NCBI GenBank assembly: GCA_902615325.1
Contig: CACMOJ010000004.1
Location: 1 to 64,000 of the forward strand
Origin: an uncultured SAR116 cluster alpha proteobacterium
GTDB taxonomy: Bacteria; Pseudomonadota; Alphaproteobacteria; Puniceispirillales; Marisalimonadaceae
DNA: 64,000 nt
Direction: 5' to 3'
The translations under genes were made by a program, and so were the position numbers. Positions 17,401-25,218 of the stretch are shown one piece after another. Under the pieces are notes generated by a model. It ran no database searches. It was not told where the DNA came from and saw only the letters and a list, made by a program, of their open reading frames with translations. How positions within the stretch are numbered: position 1 is the stretch's first letter; each line of letters begins with the position of its first letter.

Positions 17401-19191
17401 TTATCCTTGAAGTAAGGCTAATACAGTCTGCTTTGATGCATTAGCTTGAGCAAGCATTGAAGTTGATGCTTGAGCTAAAATCTGAGCTTTTGTCAATTTA
17501 GATGACTCAGAGGCAAAATCAGCATCAGTAATGTGACTTTTTGAAGCTTCTGTATTAAGAACAACATTCGTTAAATTTGAAACAACATTGTCTAATCTAT
17601 TTGAAATTGCTCCTTGTTCTGCTCTTGACAAATCAATCATACTTAATGCACCATCAACAATTGAAATAGCTTTTTCTGAGTTTGCGACAGTAGACAAGTC
17701 AACTGTACCTACATTAAGTAAAGTTGAAGTATCAGCTGATGTTCCACCACCTGTAAAGTCATCAGTTATTGCTGTTCCAGAACTTGATGTTACTGCAAAT
17801 GATTTAACTGAGTCAAATTGAACTTGACCTTTGAAGAAACCTCCAGCTGTATCATTTGCAGCTATGTAACCCGCATTTATATTACCAGCAGATGACGCAG
17901 ATATTGCTATGCTTGTAACTGTAGCAAACTGCTTAGTTGTTGTAACTGTAGCAGTGGCACCACCAGTTAAAGTTTCAACCAATGCTGAACCACTTAAATC
18001 TGTACCAGTAATTGTAACAGAAGCACCAGAGTCATCCCCAGATGATGTAACAGTAACGAGAGCACCAATGTGTGTACTCGCGTCAACAACTGATAATGTG
18101 TTAGTTTTTGCAATTGTAGCTAAAACACCTGCGGCACTAGCGGCACGAGCACCCATAACTATACCTTGAGTAGTTGATCCAGACGATAATGCTTGTGTAG
18201 TAGTTTCATCTGCACCCAAAGATCTCATTGTCATTGAAACACCAGTACTTAACATTCCAGATATTACAATGTCTTCTCCAGTTGCATGAGTTAAGAGAAT
18301 TCTACTAGAGTCAGCATTTTTCAAATTAGCTGTGATGTTAGTAGTACCAGTTTTATCATTGATAGCATCTCTTAATGCTGTAAGATCTGAAATAGATGAT
18401 ATTGCTGTTGTGTTTATAGTTGCAGAATTAGTACCATTACCAATAACAAAACCAATGTTACCTGCTCCACTTAAACCAACAATTTCAGCTTTTGTTACAG
18501 CAGAAGCTTCAACACCGGTAGATTCAGTTTGTCCATTTACAGCGGATGCAAATGTTGCAGCACTTGCGCCAGCTGCTACAGTAACTTCACCTTGACCAAT
18601 ATGACCATCAATTGTGTAAGTTTGTGAATCTATTGTTGCCGTTGAGCCAGCTACGTGAAATGCTGTACCTTCTACTCTATTAGTACCTATAGATGTTGCT
18701 TTAACATTTCTTATAGCTAAATCAATATCTTCAGATCGTTTGTGACCAACTTGTAGCTGAATGTCGTCGAATGTACCATCAAGAAGTTTCATTCCGTTCC
18801 ATCTAGTTTGATCACCAATTCTATTAATCTCAGCTAAAATCTGATCTGCTTCTTTTTCAAGGTAAATTCTGTCGGTTGCAGAATTTGTGTCGTTTGAACT
18901 TTGAACAGCAAGTTGTCTTAATCTTTGAAGTAAATTAACAACTTCCTTTTGTGCACCTTCTGCAGTATCTATCATAGCTTGGCCGTCAGAAGCATTTCTT
19001 ATTGCCTGATTAAGACCTCTTACCTGGCTTTCTAATTTATTAGAAATAGAACTGCCTGCGGCATCGTCAGCAGCAGAATTAATTCGCAAACCTGTGGAAA
19101 GTCTCTCGATAGCACTTTCTAGGTTTGCGTTATTTTTAGACATTGCAGCTTGTGCTGTTAAAGCCCCAACGTTTGTATTAATAACAGTCAT
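17401..19191 (-). CDS. fliC: Flagellin (2)
   Basis: A 596-residue flagellin distinct from flagellin 1. The N-terminal D0/D1 is TVINTNVGALTAQAA with RLSTGLRINSAADDAAGSSI (residues 2-170). The C-terminal D1/D0 ends ASTSMLAQANASKQTVLALL. The central region holds a flagellin-IN-like part (about 240-320) and, at about 370-445, one copy of the ~80-residue module found eight times in FlgK. It is preceded by AGGAGAT and a GTCGTTTT element rather than a sigma-54 site, so it is probably a late, FliA-dependent gene. FliD lies directly upstream in the same orientation. Confidence 0.92.
   Translation of the reverse strand: MTVINTNVGALTAQAAMSKNNANLESAIERLSTGLRINSAADDAAGSSISNKLESQVRGLNQAIRNASDGQAMIDTAEGAQKEVVNLLQRLRQLAVQSSNDTNSATDRIYLEKEADQILAEINRIGDQTRWNGMKLLDGTFDDIQLQVGHKRSEDIDLAIRNVKATSIGTNRVEGTAFHVAGSTATIDSQTYTIDGHIGQGEVTVAAGASAATFASAVNGQTESTGVEASAVTKAEIVGLSGAGNIGFVIGNGTNSATINTTAISSISDLTALRDAINDKTGTTNITANLKNADSSRILLTHATGEDIVISGMLSTGVSMTMRSLGADETTTQALSSGSTTQGIVMGARAASAAGVLATIAKTNTLSVVDASTHIGALVTVTSSGDDSGASVTITGTDLSGSALVETLTGGATATVTTTKQFATVTSIAISASSAGNINAGYIAANDTAGGFFKGQVQFDSVKSFAVTSSSGTAITDDFTGGGTSADTSTLLNVGTVDLSTVANSEKAISIVDGALSMIDLSRAEQGAISNRLDNVVSNLTNVVLNTEASKSHITDADFASESSKLTKAQILAQASTSMLAQANASKQTVLALLQG
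17865..18080 (-). repeat. Filament module copy in flagellin 2
   Basis: Encodes a unit of the form VTVTSSGDDSGASVTITGTD...GNINAGY. It matches the FlgK module consensus (VTI-S-G-SS-FTV-GTD-GN-E-TG-FK-ITSI-GNV-IGT). Confidence 0.6.
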
Positions 19192-19228
19192 TTAGTTATC
19201 TCCTAATTAAGTTTATGAGTCCTAATAG

Positions 19229-19254
19229 AAAACGACTTAAATGAAATTTGTTTA
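19229..19254 (-). promoter_or_regulatory. Putative sigma-28-like promoter of flagellin 2
   Basis: Minus strand reads TAAA-N14-GTCGTTTT, similar in layout to the canonical TAAA-N15-GCCGATAA. The predicted start at about 19223 lies upstream of AGGAGAT and the ATG at 19191. Confidence 0.5.
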
Positions 19255-19271
19255 GTTATTATAAAATTTAA

Positions 19272-21224
19272 TTAATCTTTATTAAATGATTCCATTAAAT
19301 TGGTCATGAATTCACCAGTATTTTTTAGGCTTGATATAGCCCCTTCCATCGCTGTAAATTGTTTTTTATATCTCTTTTCTAGGTTTTCACTAACAGTGTC
19401 AAGGTCAGTAAGTTCAAGATTAAAATCAGAAATATCTTGATTAAATTCGATCTCTTTGTTTGCTAAATCACCAGATACTTCTAAAAGTTTGTTGGTGTAT
19501 TTACTTAATTTTTCAACAAGACTTTCACCATAGAAAATAAATGCACTATCAACTGTCTGTGAGGGAGTTATTTTTATACCAGTTGCATCACCGGTCGTAC
19601 TAGCATAAAATGTATTGCCATTGTCATCTGTACCAGATGTCATGCCTAATCCATCAAGTGTAGCCGTACTATTTCCACTATCAAAAATAAAAGAATATTG
19701 TCCAGGCTTTGGTTTTATTGTTGTGTCGGAAGTGACTGACAAAAAAGCTGAGTTTGAAGAAAAAGATGAAATAAAAATTGCATTAAAGGCGTTTGGGTCT
19801 GCTAAAAAATTCTTTTTAAACTTTGCTTCATCTACTGAAAGACTTCCATCTCTGGCCGTTTGAAGGCCAAGACTTGAAGCATAATAATCATTTGAGCCAA
19901 AACCATTCAATTTTGAATTTACTAAATTATTTAATTGATTTTTTATAACTCCTATCATCACATCATCTGATAAAGGTCCCCTATTTTCCTCTAAATCAGA
20001 AGATTTTGTTAATTCCTCGAATAAAGATCTTGTTTGATTAAATGCACTTACAAATGTTTTCATATTTTCTAAAGAGGTATCTTCATCCAAAGAAGAAGAA
20101 ACTCTAAATGAAGAACTAGTTGTAGCACTAATTGACAGACTATATCCTTCAAATATGTCAGTTACAGTATTGGATGATCTATTTATACTAACTCCATCAA
20201 CAGTTAATTCTGCGTCAGAAGCAGATGTAGTTTGATGAGAATTGTTATCTGAGGTTGTGTCTAAAACTGAAAGTCCTGTGTCACCAGAATTTTCAGATAC
20301 TGTCAATCTTAAGGCACTATTTCTACCAGTATCAGATCTTAAAACAAGAGAATATGTTCCATCTCCTTTGTTAAGAACACTGGCAGTAACACCAGATATT
20401 TGGTTTAAATTATTTGCGATAGTTTCTATTGAAGAACCTTGGGTGATTGTAACTGTTTTGGATGTTTTAGCAGTATTTTTTCCAAATGTGTTGGCAGAAT
20501 GCCCAACAGTAACAGTTCCAGTTCCGACAGTTGACCCTGGGGTAATACTCGTTATAGATTTAAACACATTAATGCTTGAAACAGTTTGGCCATCTCCACC
20601 ACCTGTTACAACTTCAGTAACATTATTACCAGCCATATCTTTTCCAATTATGGTAAATGAAGTCGAGGACTGATTGCCACCAGCTGATGTAGATATAGTT
20701 ACTTGCCCGCCTAATGAATTATGACTAATTGGAGTTCCCAGTGAAGTACTTGCACTAACTGTTGTTCCTGAAGCAAATAATGAATCTGTATCTGTCGCAG
20801 TTCCATCGCTTGCAATCCAATTTCCAAAATCTATTGTTATCACTCCAGAACCAGTAGTAGATGTAGGTAAAGCAAAACCTGAAAATTCTAATGTTTGGGG
20901 AGTTGCTAAAGAAGAAATATTTATATCTGAGCTAAAAACATTTGCTTTGCTAGAATCAACAACGTTTAAAGATGTATTTACATTTCCACTTGCAGTTTTA
21001 AACTTAGATACATTTGTCAATGAAATAAGACTAGCATTAAGATTACTCAATTCACTTTTGATCTGTCCCAGAGCAGAAATATCTAAATTTTTTCCATCAA
21101 TTTTTTTGTTTATTAAATCTACTTTTGGTTTGGTTTCAGCTTCTACAAGACTTTCTACAATCTGTGTAATATTTAAACCACTTCCTTTGGTATTAATCGC
21201 GCTTACATAATCAACTGCTGCCAT
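19272..21224 (-). CDS. fliD: Flagellar filament cap protein FliD
   Basis: A 650-residue hook-associated protein 2. The N-terminus has the FliD signature (GLNITQIVESLVEAETKP, residues 17-34). The C-terminus has the coiled-coil end (FTAMEGAISSLKNTGEFMTNL, about 622-642). Between them lie a FliD_C-like region (SKLNGFGSNDYYASSLGLQ) and one module shared with FlgK at about 160-245. FliD caps the growing filament and guides flagellin assembly. AGGACG precedes the ATG. Two promoters overlap upstream, one sigma-54 and one of the GTCGTWT type. Confidence 0.92.
   Translation of the reverse strand: MAAVDYVSAINTKGSGLNITQIVESLVEAETKPKVDLINKKIDGKNLDISALGQIKSELSNLNASLISLTNVSKFKTASGNVNTSLNVVDSSKANVFSSDINISSLATPQTLEFSGFALPTSTTGSGVITIDFGNWIASDGTATDTDSLFASGTTVSASTSLGTPISHNSLGGQVTISTSAGGNQSSTSFTIIGKDMAGNNVTEVVTGGGDGQTVSSINVFKSITSITPGSTVGTGTVTVGHSANTFGKNTAKTSKTVTITQGSSIETIANNLNQISGVTASVLNKGDGTYSLVLRSDTGRNSALRLTVSENSGDTGLSVLDTTSDNNSHQTTSASDAELTVDGVSINRSSNTVTDIFEGYSLSISATTSSSFRVSSSLDEDTSLENMKTFVSAFNQTRSLFEELTKSSDLEENRGPLSDDVMIGVIKNQLNNLVNSKLNGFGSNDYYASSLGLQTARDGSLSVDEAKFKKNFLADPNAFNAIFISSFSSNSAFLSVTSDTTIKPKPGQYSFIFDSGNSTATLDGLGMTSGTDDNGNTFYASTTGDATGIKITPSQTVDSAFIFYGESLVEKLSKYTNKLLEVSGDLANKEIEFNQDISDFNLELTDLDTVSENLEKRYKKQFTAMEGAISSLKNTGEFMTNLMESFNKD
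20485..20745 (-). repeat. Filament module copy in FliD
   Basis: Encodes SLGTPISHNSLGGQVTISTS...SSTSFTIIGKDMAGN...VFKSITSITPGSTVGTGTVTVG. It is closest to FlgK modules at 31865-32115 and 32170-32410, sharing even the SLG-I-SH-GG lead-in. Confidence 0.75.
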
Positions 21225-21242
21225 AAATAACGTCCTAAAAAA

Positions 21243-21269
21243 ATAACGACTCTTTTAATGCAAATTTTA
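21243..21269 (-). promoter_or_regulatory. Putative sigma-28-like promoter of fliD
   Basis: Minus strand reads TAAA-N15-GTCGTTAT, with exactly the spacing of canonical FliA promoters. It overlaps the sigma-54 site at 21259-21275. The predicted start is near 21236, upstream of AGGACG. Confidence 0.55.
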
Positions 21270-21275
21270 TGCCTC
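21259..21275 (-). promoter_or_regulatory. Sigma-54 promoter of fliD
   Basis: Minus strand reads GAGGCATAAAATTTGCA. GG and GC have the correct ten-base separation; the first two bases deviate from TT. The predicted start is near 21248. Confidence 0.55.
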
Positions 21276-21288
21276 AATATAAGGTATT

Positions 21289-22047
21289 TTAAATAATATT
21301 TGAAACTGCCTCTGCCATTTTAAAGTCAAATTCATCATCTATATCAAAACACTCAATTTTAGAAATTTTAAAACCTAAAGAATTATTGGGATCATAGGTT
21401 TTACCGTTATTATTGAAAATTTTATTTTTAATTTCATTTTCAAAATATCTTACTTTTGTCAGTCTTAAAGCTGGACTTCCTTCCAAAACTTCTGGCCAAT
21501 CTTGGCTTCTTTCAATATCATTAATTGTACTATTATTTATAGAAATAACCCCATTCTTGATCTTATCTCTATCATTTAAATTAACTACTCTGAATGGATG
21601 AGTTTTAGCTTCAGAAATCGACACACAAGAATTTATATTTTCATCGGAAAACTCTAATTTTTTAATCATTTTTTCAATTGTTGATGCTTTTATAAATGGA
21701 TTAGTTGGTGGTTTTAATCCAACAATATAGGGTAGTTTTTTATATTTTTTAAAATAAACACTTAAAGCATGAATGATCACTGATCTTGAAGAGGAGTTAT
21801 CCTGACACAAATAATCAGGTCTTTCAAAAGGTACGTTTAGATTGTACTGTTCACAAATATCTAATGTCTCTATATCATTTGTTGAAACCAAAATGTCAAT
21901 ATTTTTGATTTTTAAACATTGTTCAATTGAATAACTTATTAAAGGCTTTTTATTTAAAAGCTTTATATTTTTCCCTTTTACTCTTTTAGACCCACTTCTC
22001 GCAGGTATTATTATAAGAGTATTATTATTACAAAACTCAAACGACAT
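21289..22047 (-). CDS. CMP-sugar (acylneuraminate-type) cytidylyltransferase
   Basis: A 252-residue enzyme of the NeuA/PseF/LegF/KdsB superfamily, which couples CTP to 2-keto-3-deoxy sugar acids. The nucleotide-binding loop IIIPARSGSKRVKGKNIKLL is intact at residues 12-31, followed by KPLISYSIEQCL, LVSTNDIETL and GLKPPTNPF. It is the last gene of a five-gene operon and overlaps the preceding glycosyltransferase by 11 bases. The exact sugar acid cannot be read from the motifs. The operon lacks the usual Neu/Pse/Leg genes, so I do not use those symbols. Confidence 0.85.
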   Translation of the reverse strand: MSFEFCNNNTLIIIPARSGSKRVKGKNIKLLNKKPLISYSIEQCLKIKNIDILVSTNDIETLDICEQYNLNVPFERPDYLCQDNSSSRSVIIHALSVYFKKYKKLPYIVGLKPPTNPFIKASTIEKMIKKLEFSDENINSCVSISEAKTHPFRVVNLNDRDKIKNGVISINNSTINDIERSQDWPEVLEGSPALRLTKVRYFENEIKNKIFNNNGKTYDPNNSLGFKISKIECFDIDDEFDFKMAEAVSNII

Positions 22048-23437
22048 TCTTAAGAATTCTTTGGTTTGTGTTCAATTTAATTATTTTAAACTTCTGAATA
22101 TTGTTCTTGTAATAATCAATAAAATCCTTTTGACAATTAATTTGTATGCTGGCGAATTGGTCACTAAGTCTTTTCATTTCAAAATCTTCGTGAATTGAAA
22201 TTTCTTTTGTAAGCATATCTCCGTCAGCAACCATTCCGAAACCCTTCAATGCACTATAATAAAGATTTTTTTCTATACCTTTAGGAGCAAAAGGCAATCC
22301 GATAGGCTTATACTTTTTCTTACTTTTCTCAAAAATAGTATTTCTTATTTTTTGTCCATACATCACAACTCTTGATTTACTGTTTAAATAAAATTCAACC
22401 AACTCATCAATTTGCTTGCTATTTCTATAAGGGTAATTTTCTTGTAAAACAAAAAAAGACTTACATTTAAAACTTTTTAAAGATTTAACGACATGGGATA
22501 TACTTGGCCATTGACCAAGAATTAAAGATGATAAATGTTTTGGCCTTATTATTATGTCATCAACATCAATATCTTTAAAATTACATTTTTTTTGATCACT
22601 TCCTAGCAAAAGAATTATCTTTTTTATGTATTTTGATTGTTTAATATCATTGATTGATTTTTTAAGTAAATACATGTCCTTATCGAAGAGAAAGGGATCT
22701 AAACAAGGTAAAATTGCAATCTCAGGTATTTTTTTCTTATTTTTAATTTCATAAGATGGTGTGATAAGGTTGTTATCTTCAAGAATTCTTACTACGCCAG
22801 ATAATCTTTTTTTGTTATTATCTTGGTTTATTCCATGCCAATGATACACACTTGCGTTTGAATTATAAAATATCCTGTAGCCTTGTTTAATTCTTTCAGT
22901 AGACCAAATTCGATCTTCGATATTGGTCGCAGTTTCATCAAACTTATATTTTTTTAAAAGTTCTAATGGGATACAACTATTTGCATTATGGAAAAAACTA
23001 TCTTTAATTTGAAGTTTACTATCTAAACCAAAAGTATTCCATAAATCTCTTTTATTTGAATCAGTTGTAAATCTAAAAGGCTCTTGTCTTCCATAAACAC
23101 CAGCAAGATTATTATATTTTTTAAATGGTTTTATAAGATTTTCTAACCAATACGGATTTTTAGGTATGCAGTGTCCAGATAAAAAAACAATGAAATCCCC
23201 TTTTGCTTTCGAAACACCAAAATTAAGGGATTTACCTGGCATATAATCCCCTTTATATTGATATAGATTCACTGGATAATTTTTTAAAATATCAAGAGTT
23301 TTATCAGTACTAGCATCGTCAATTACAACAATTTCTTTATCAGAATAATTTTGATTTATAACAGCTTCTAAACAATAGGGTATCCACTGTTCTTCATTTT
23401 TAGTTCTAATGATTATGGATGCTTTAAATTTCGACAT
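22037..23437 (-). CDS. GT2 glycosyltransferase fused to a cytidylyltransferase-like domain
   Basis: A 466-residue two-domain protein. Residues about 3-215 are GT2/GT-A, with ASIIIRTKNEEQWIPYCLEA, EIVVIDDASTDKTLDIL, a nucleotide-site variant FLSGHCIPKN in place of the classic DxD, and RIWSTERIKQGYRIFY. Residues about 235-440 look like a second CMP-sugar synthetase fold: AILPCLDPFLFDKDMYLLKK, then LQENYPYRNSKQIDELVEFY, which parallels LQPTSPLRT...IDEAIE. The PARSGSKR loop is lost, so this half is probably inactive or only binds. Its start overlaps the upstream gene's stop by one base. Likely transfers the operon's CMP-sugar or an attached glycan. Confidence 0.7.
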   Translation of the reverse strand: MSKFKASIIIRTKNEEQWIPYCLEAVINQNYSDKEIVVIDDASTDKTLDILKNYPVNLYQYKGDYMPGKSLNFGVSKAKGDFIVFLSGHCIPKNPYWLENLIKPFKKYNNLAGVYGRQEPFRFTTDSNKRDLWNTFGLDSKLQIKDSFFHNANSCIPLELLKKYKFDETATNIEDRIWSTERIKQGYRIFYNSNASVYHWHGINQDNNKKRLSGVVRILEDNNLITPSYEIKNKKKIPEIAILPCLDPFLFDKDMYLLKKSINDIKQSKYIKKIILLLGSDQKKCNFKDIDVDDIIIRPKHLSSLILGQWPSISHVVKSLKSFKCKSFFVLQENYPYRNSKQIDELVEFYLNSKSRVVMYGQKIRNTIFEKSKKKYKPIGLPFAPKGIEKNLYYSALKGFGMVADGDMLTKEISIHEDFEMKRLSDQFASIQINCQKDFIDYYKNNIQKFKIIKLNTNQRILKNVV

Positions 23438-24312
23438 TATGAGTTCATAATTTCAAAAATTTCATTCAATCTCTGACTTGGATTGACTTTTTGAAATCCA
23501 ATAGCTGCTTGAAGTAAATTAATTTCCAACCCATTTTGACTTGGTATTCCTAAATAATCAGCTAAATTTAACAATAAAGTTTTTTCAGGCTGATAAATTA
23601 CATCTAATATATATCTTACATCTTTAAATGATCTTATTGTAGACAAACATTGTTCAAAATAATCATTTTTATTTTCTAAAGAAAAAAAATAAGGATGTAT
23701 TTCGAAAACTTTTTTATTAATTTTTCCAATTTCTATACCATTAAAATACCCTGCAGAAGAACAATTAATAAAGATAGTTTTAAGAGACTTATCTACAACA
23801 TCATTTGTTTTTATTAATTTTCCATTTTGAGAAATCAGGCAATCATTATTTCTATCCAAAATTAATAATTTTAATTCAGAATACTTTTTTTGTATTTCAG
23901 AAATCACAGCCTTCGCCATGCCACCTGTTCCAAACAAAATTATTTGTTCAATCGATTTGATATCGGTATTTTTCTCTAAAATATTTAAGGTCGCGATACC
24001 ATCTGTATTATACCCATAAAGTTTATTGTCTTTTCTTACTAAACAATTTACAGCTTGAGGGCCTAATAAAATATCTTTTTTATTTTCTGTATAATGAATT
24101 ATTTTTTCTTTATAAGGTACAGCTACAGCACCACCAAGAAAATTATAATCTTTAAATATTTTTGGAATTTGTATATCAAAATCATTCAATGCTATGTCTT
24201 TTGGATACATTTTTTGACTTATATTAAAATGACTATATGTTTTGTTCCATAAAACAGGAGAACGTGCTCCCTTAGAGGGGTTTTCACCTAATATTAATGT
24301 ATAATTCTCCAT
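23437..24312 (-). CDS. Shikimate/quinate dehydrogenase-like oxidoreductase
   Basis: A 291-residue AroE-superfamily protein. Conserved are the catalytic Lys in VAVPYKEK (K68), Asn in QAVNC (N89), Asp in GYNTD (D104), the dinucleotide loop FGTGGMAKA and Gln in GLEINLLQAAIGFQ (Q268). The carboxylate-binding loop, normally HSLSP or HSKSP, reads GARSP at residues 15-19, losing the first Ser. It is embedded between DAHP-synthase-like and glycosyltransferase genes with almost no spacing. I therefore expect a keto-reduction in sugar-acid synthesis rather than the aromatic pathway, but a true AroE role is not excluded. Confidence 0.7.
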   Translation of the reverse strand: MENYTLILGENPSKGARSPVLWNKTYSHFNISQKMYPKDIALNDFDIQIPKIFKDYNFLGGAVAVPYKEKIIHYTENKKDILLGPQAVNCLVRKDNKLYGYNTDGIATLNILEKNTDIKSIEQIILFGTGGMAKAVISEIQKKYSELKLLILDRNNDCLISQNGKLIKTNDVVDKSLKTIFINCSSAGYFNGIEIGKINKKVFEIHPYFFSLENKNDYFEQCLSTIRSFKDVRYILDVIYQPEKTLLLNLADYLGIPSQNGLEINLLQAAIGFQKVNPSQRLNEIFEIMNS

Positions 24313-24313
24313 A

Positions 24314-25216
24314 TTATGATTTTAAAATATTATGTATTTTATTCATTTTATTCATTACTTCTGAAAAATCCTCAAAACCAATTGGTTGCAGAGGATCAGT
24401 AGCAGCGTTCTTTGGATCTGGATGTACTTCTATCATAACACCATCAACACCAGCTCCTACAGAGGCATAACACATTGATGGAACCCAATCTGCCCAAAAG
24501 GTAGCGTGGGAAGGGTCTGAAATAATTGGTAAATGAGTAAAATCTCTTGCTGCGGGTATAACCTGTAAATCCAATAAAAATCTTGAGGTTGACCTGTGTG
24601 TGTGAGTTACACTTACACCTCTTTCGCATAAAATAACATTTGGATTTCCATTATAAAGAATATATTCTGCTGCTCCAAGCCAATCTCTTAATGAAGCTCC
24701 ATAATGTCTTTTTAACATTACTGGTTTTTTTTGTTTCCCTAAAGCTTCCAAAAGAGGATAATTTTGCATATTTCTTGTTCCCACTTGAAGAATGTCAGAT
24801 ACAGAAGATATCTCTTCAATTTTTTCAATATGCATGATTTCTGTTATGATATTAATGCCGGTTAATTCTTTTGCCTCTTTTAAATATTCAATACCTTTTT
24901 CTCTTAATTCAAAATAACTACTGCTTCTATATGGAAATGTAAGTGGTTTGTATGCACCAGCTCTTAGAAAGTGTGCACCTCTTTTTTTAACTTGCTTAGC
25001 AGTTTCAATAATCATTTCTTTGTTTTCAACTGTGTTTGGTCCTGCAAAAATAATTAATTCATCTCCACCTATTTGGTGATTACCTACTTCTATAATTGTT
25101 TTATGTTTAGAATGTTTTTTTGCTGCCAAGGGAAATTTAGATTGTAAATCCTCATTTGTTATATCTTTACCAGGTATTTTATTATCAACATCAAAGTTGT
25201 TTTTTAAGTCATCCAT
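24314..25216 (-). CDS. DAHP-synthase (type I beta)-like PEP-condensing enzyme
   Basis: A 300-residue aldolase-fold protein. Type I DAHP synthases join PEP to erythrose 4-phosphate; KDO8P synthases are relatives. Visible: FAGPNTVENKEM (from residue 57), LRAGAYKPLTFPYRSS, LQVGTRNMQNYPLL, VMLKRHYGAS, ILCERGVSVTHTHRS, ISDPSHATF and EVHPDPKNAATDPLQP. The usual metal-ligand Cys of AGPCSVE is Asn61, the residue found in metal-independent KDO8P synthases. KRG is changed to KRH. The His, Glu and Asp ligand positions remain. GGGGAG precedes the ATG. I infer a divergent ulosonate synthase working with the adjacent CMP-sugar synthetase. Confidence 0.75.
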   Translation of the reverse strand: MDDLKNNFDVDNKIPGKDITNEDLQSKFPLAAKKHSKHKTIIEVGNHQIGGDELIIFAGPNTVENKEMIIETAKQVKKRGAHFLRAGAYKPLTFPYRSSSYFELREKGIEYLKEAKELTGINIITEIMHIEKIEEISSVSDILQVGTRNMQNYPLLEALGKQKKPVMLKRHYGASLRDWLGAAEYILYNGNPNVILCERGVSVTHTHRSTSRFLLDLQVIPAARDFTHLPIISDPSHATFWADWVPSMCYASVGAGVDGVMIEVHPDPKNAATDPLQPIGFEDFSEVMNKMNKIHNILKS

Positions 25217-25218
25217 AA

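Noticed and set aside
17588-18595. Several long plus-strand frames opposite flagellin 2
   Set aside because: Low-complexity Val/Pro/Ala translations that mirror the flagellin codons; the flagellin frame is unambiguous.
19192-19271. Sigma-54 site for flagellin 2
   Set aside because: No GG/GC pair with ten-base spacing exists in this spacer; only the GTCGTTTT element is seen.
21289-22047. Naming the CMP-sugar synthetase neuA, pseF or legF
   Set aside because: The motifs only fix the superfamily; none of the accompanying Neu, Pse or Leg synthesis genes is in the operon.
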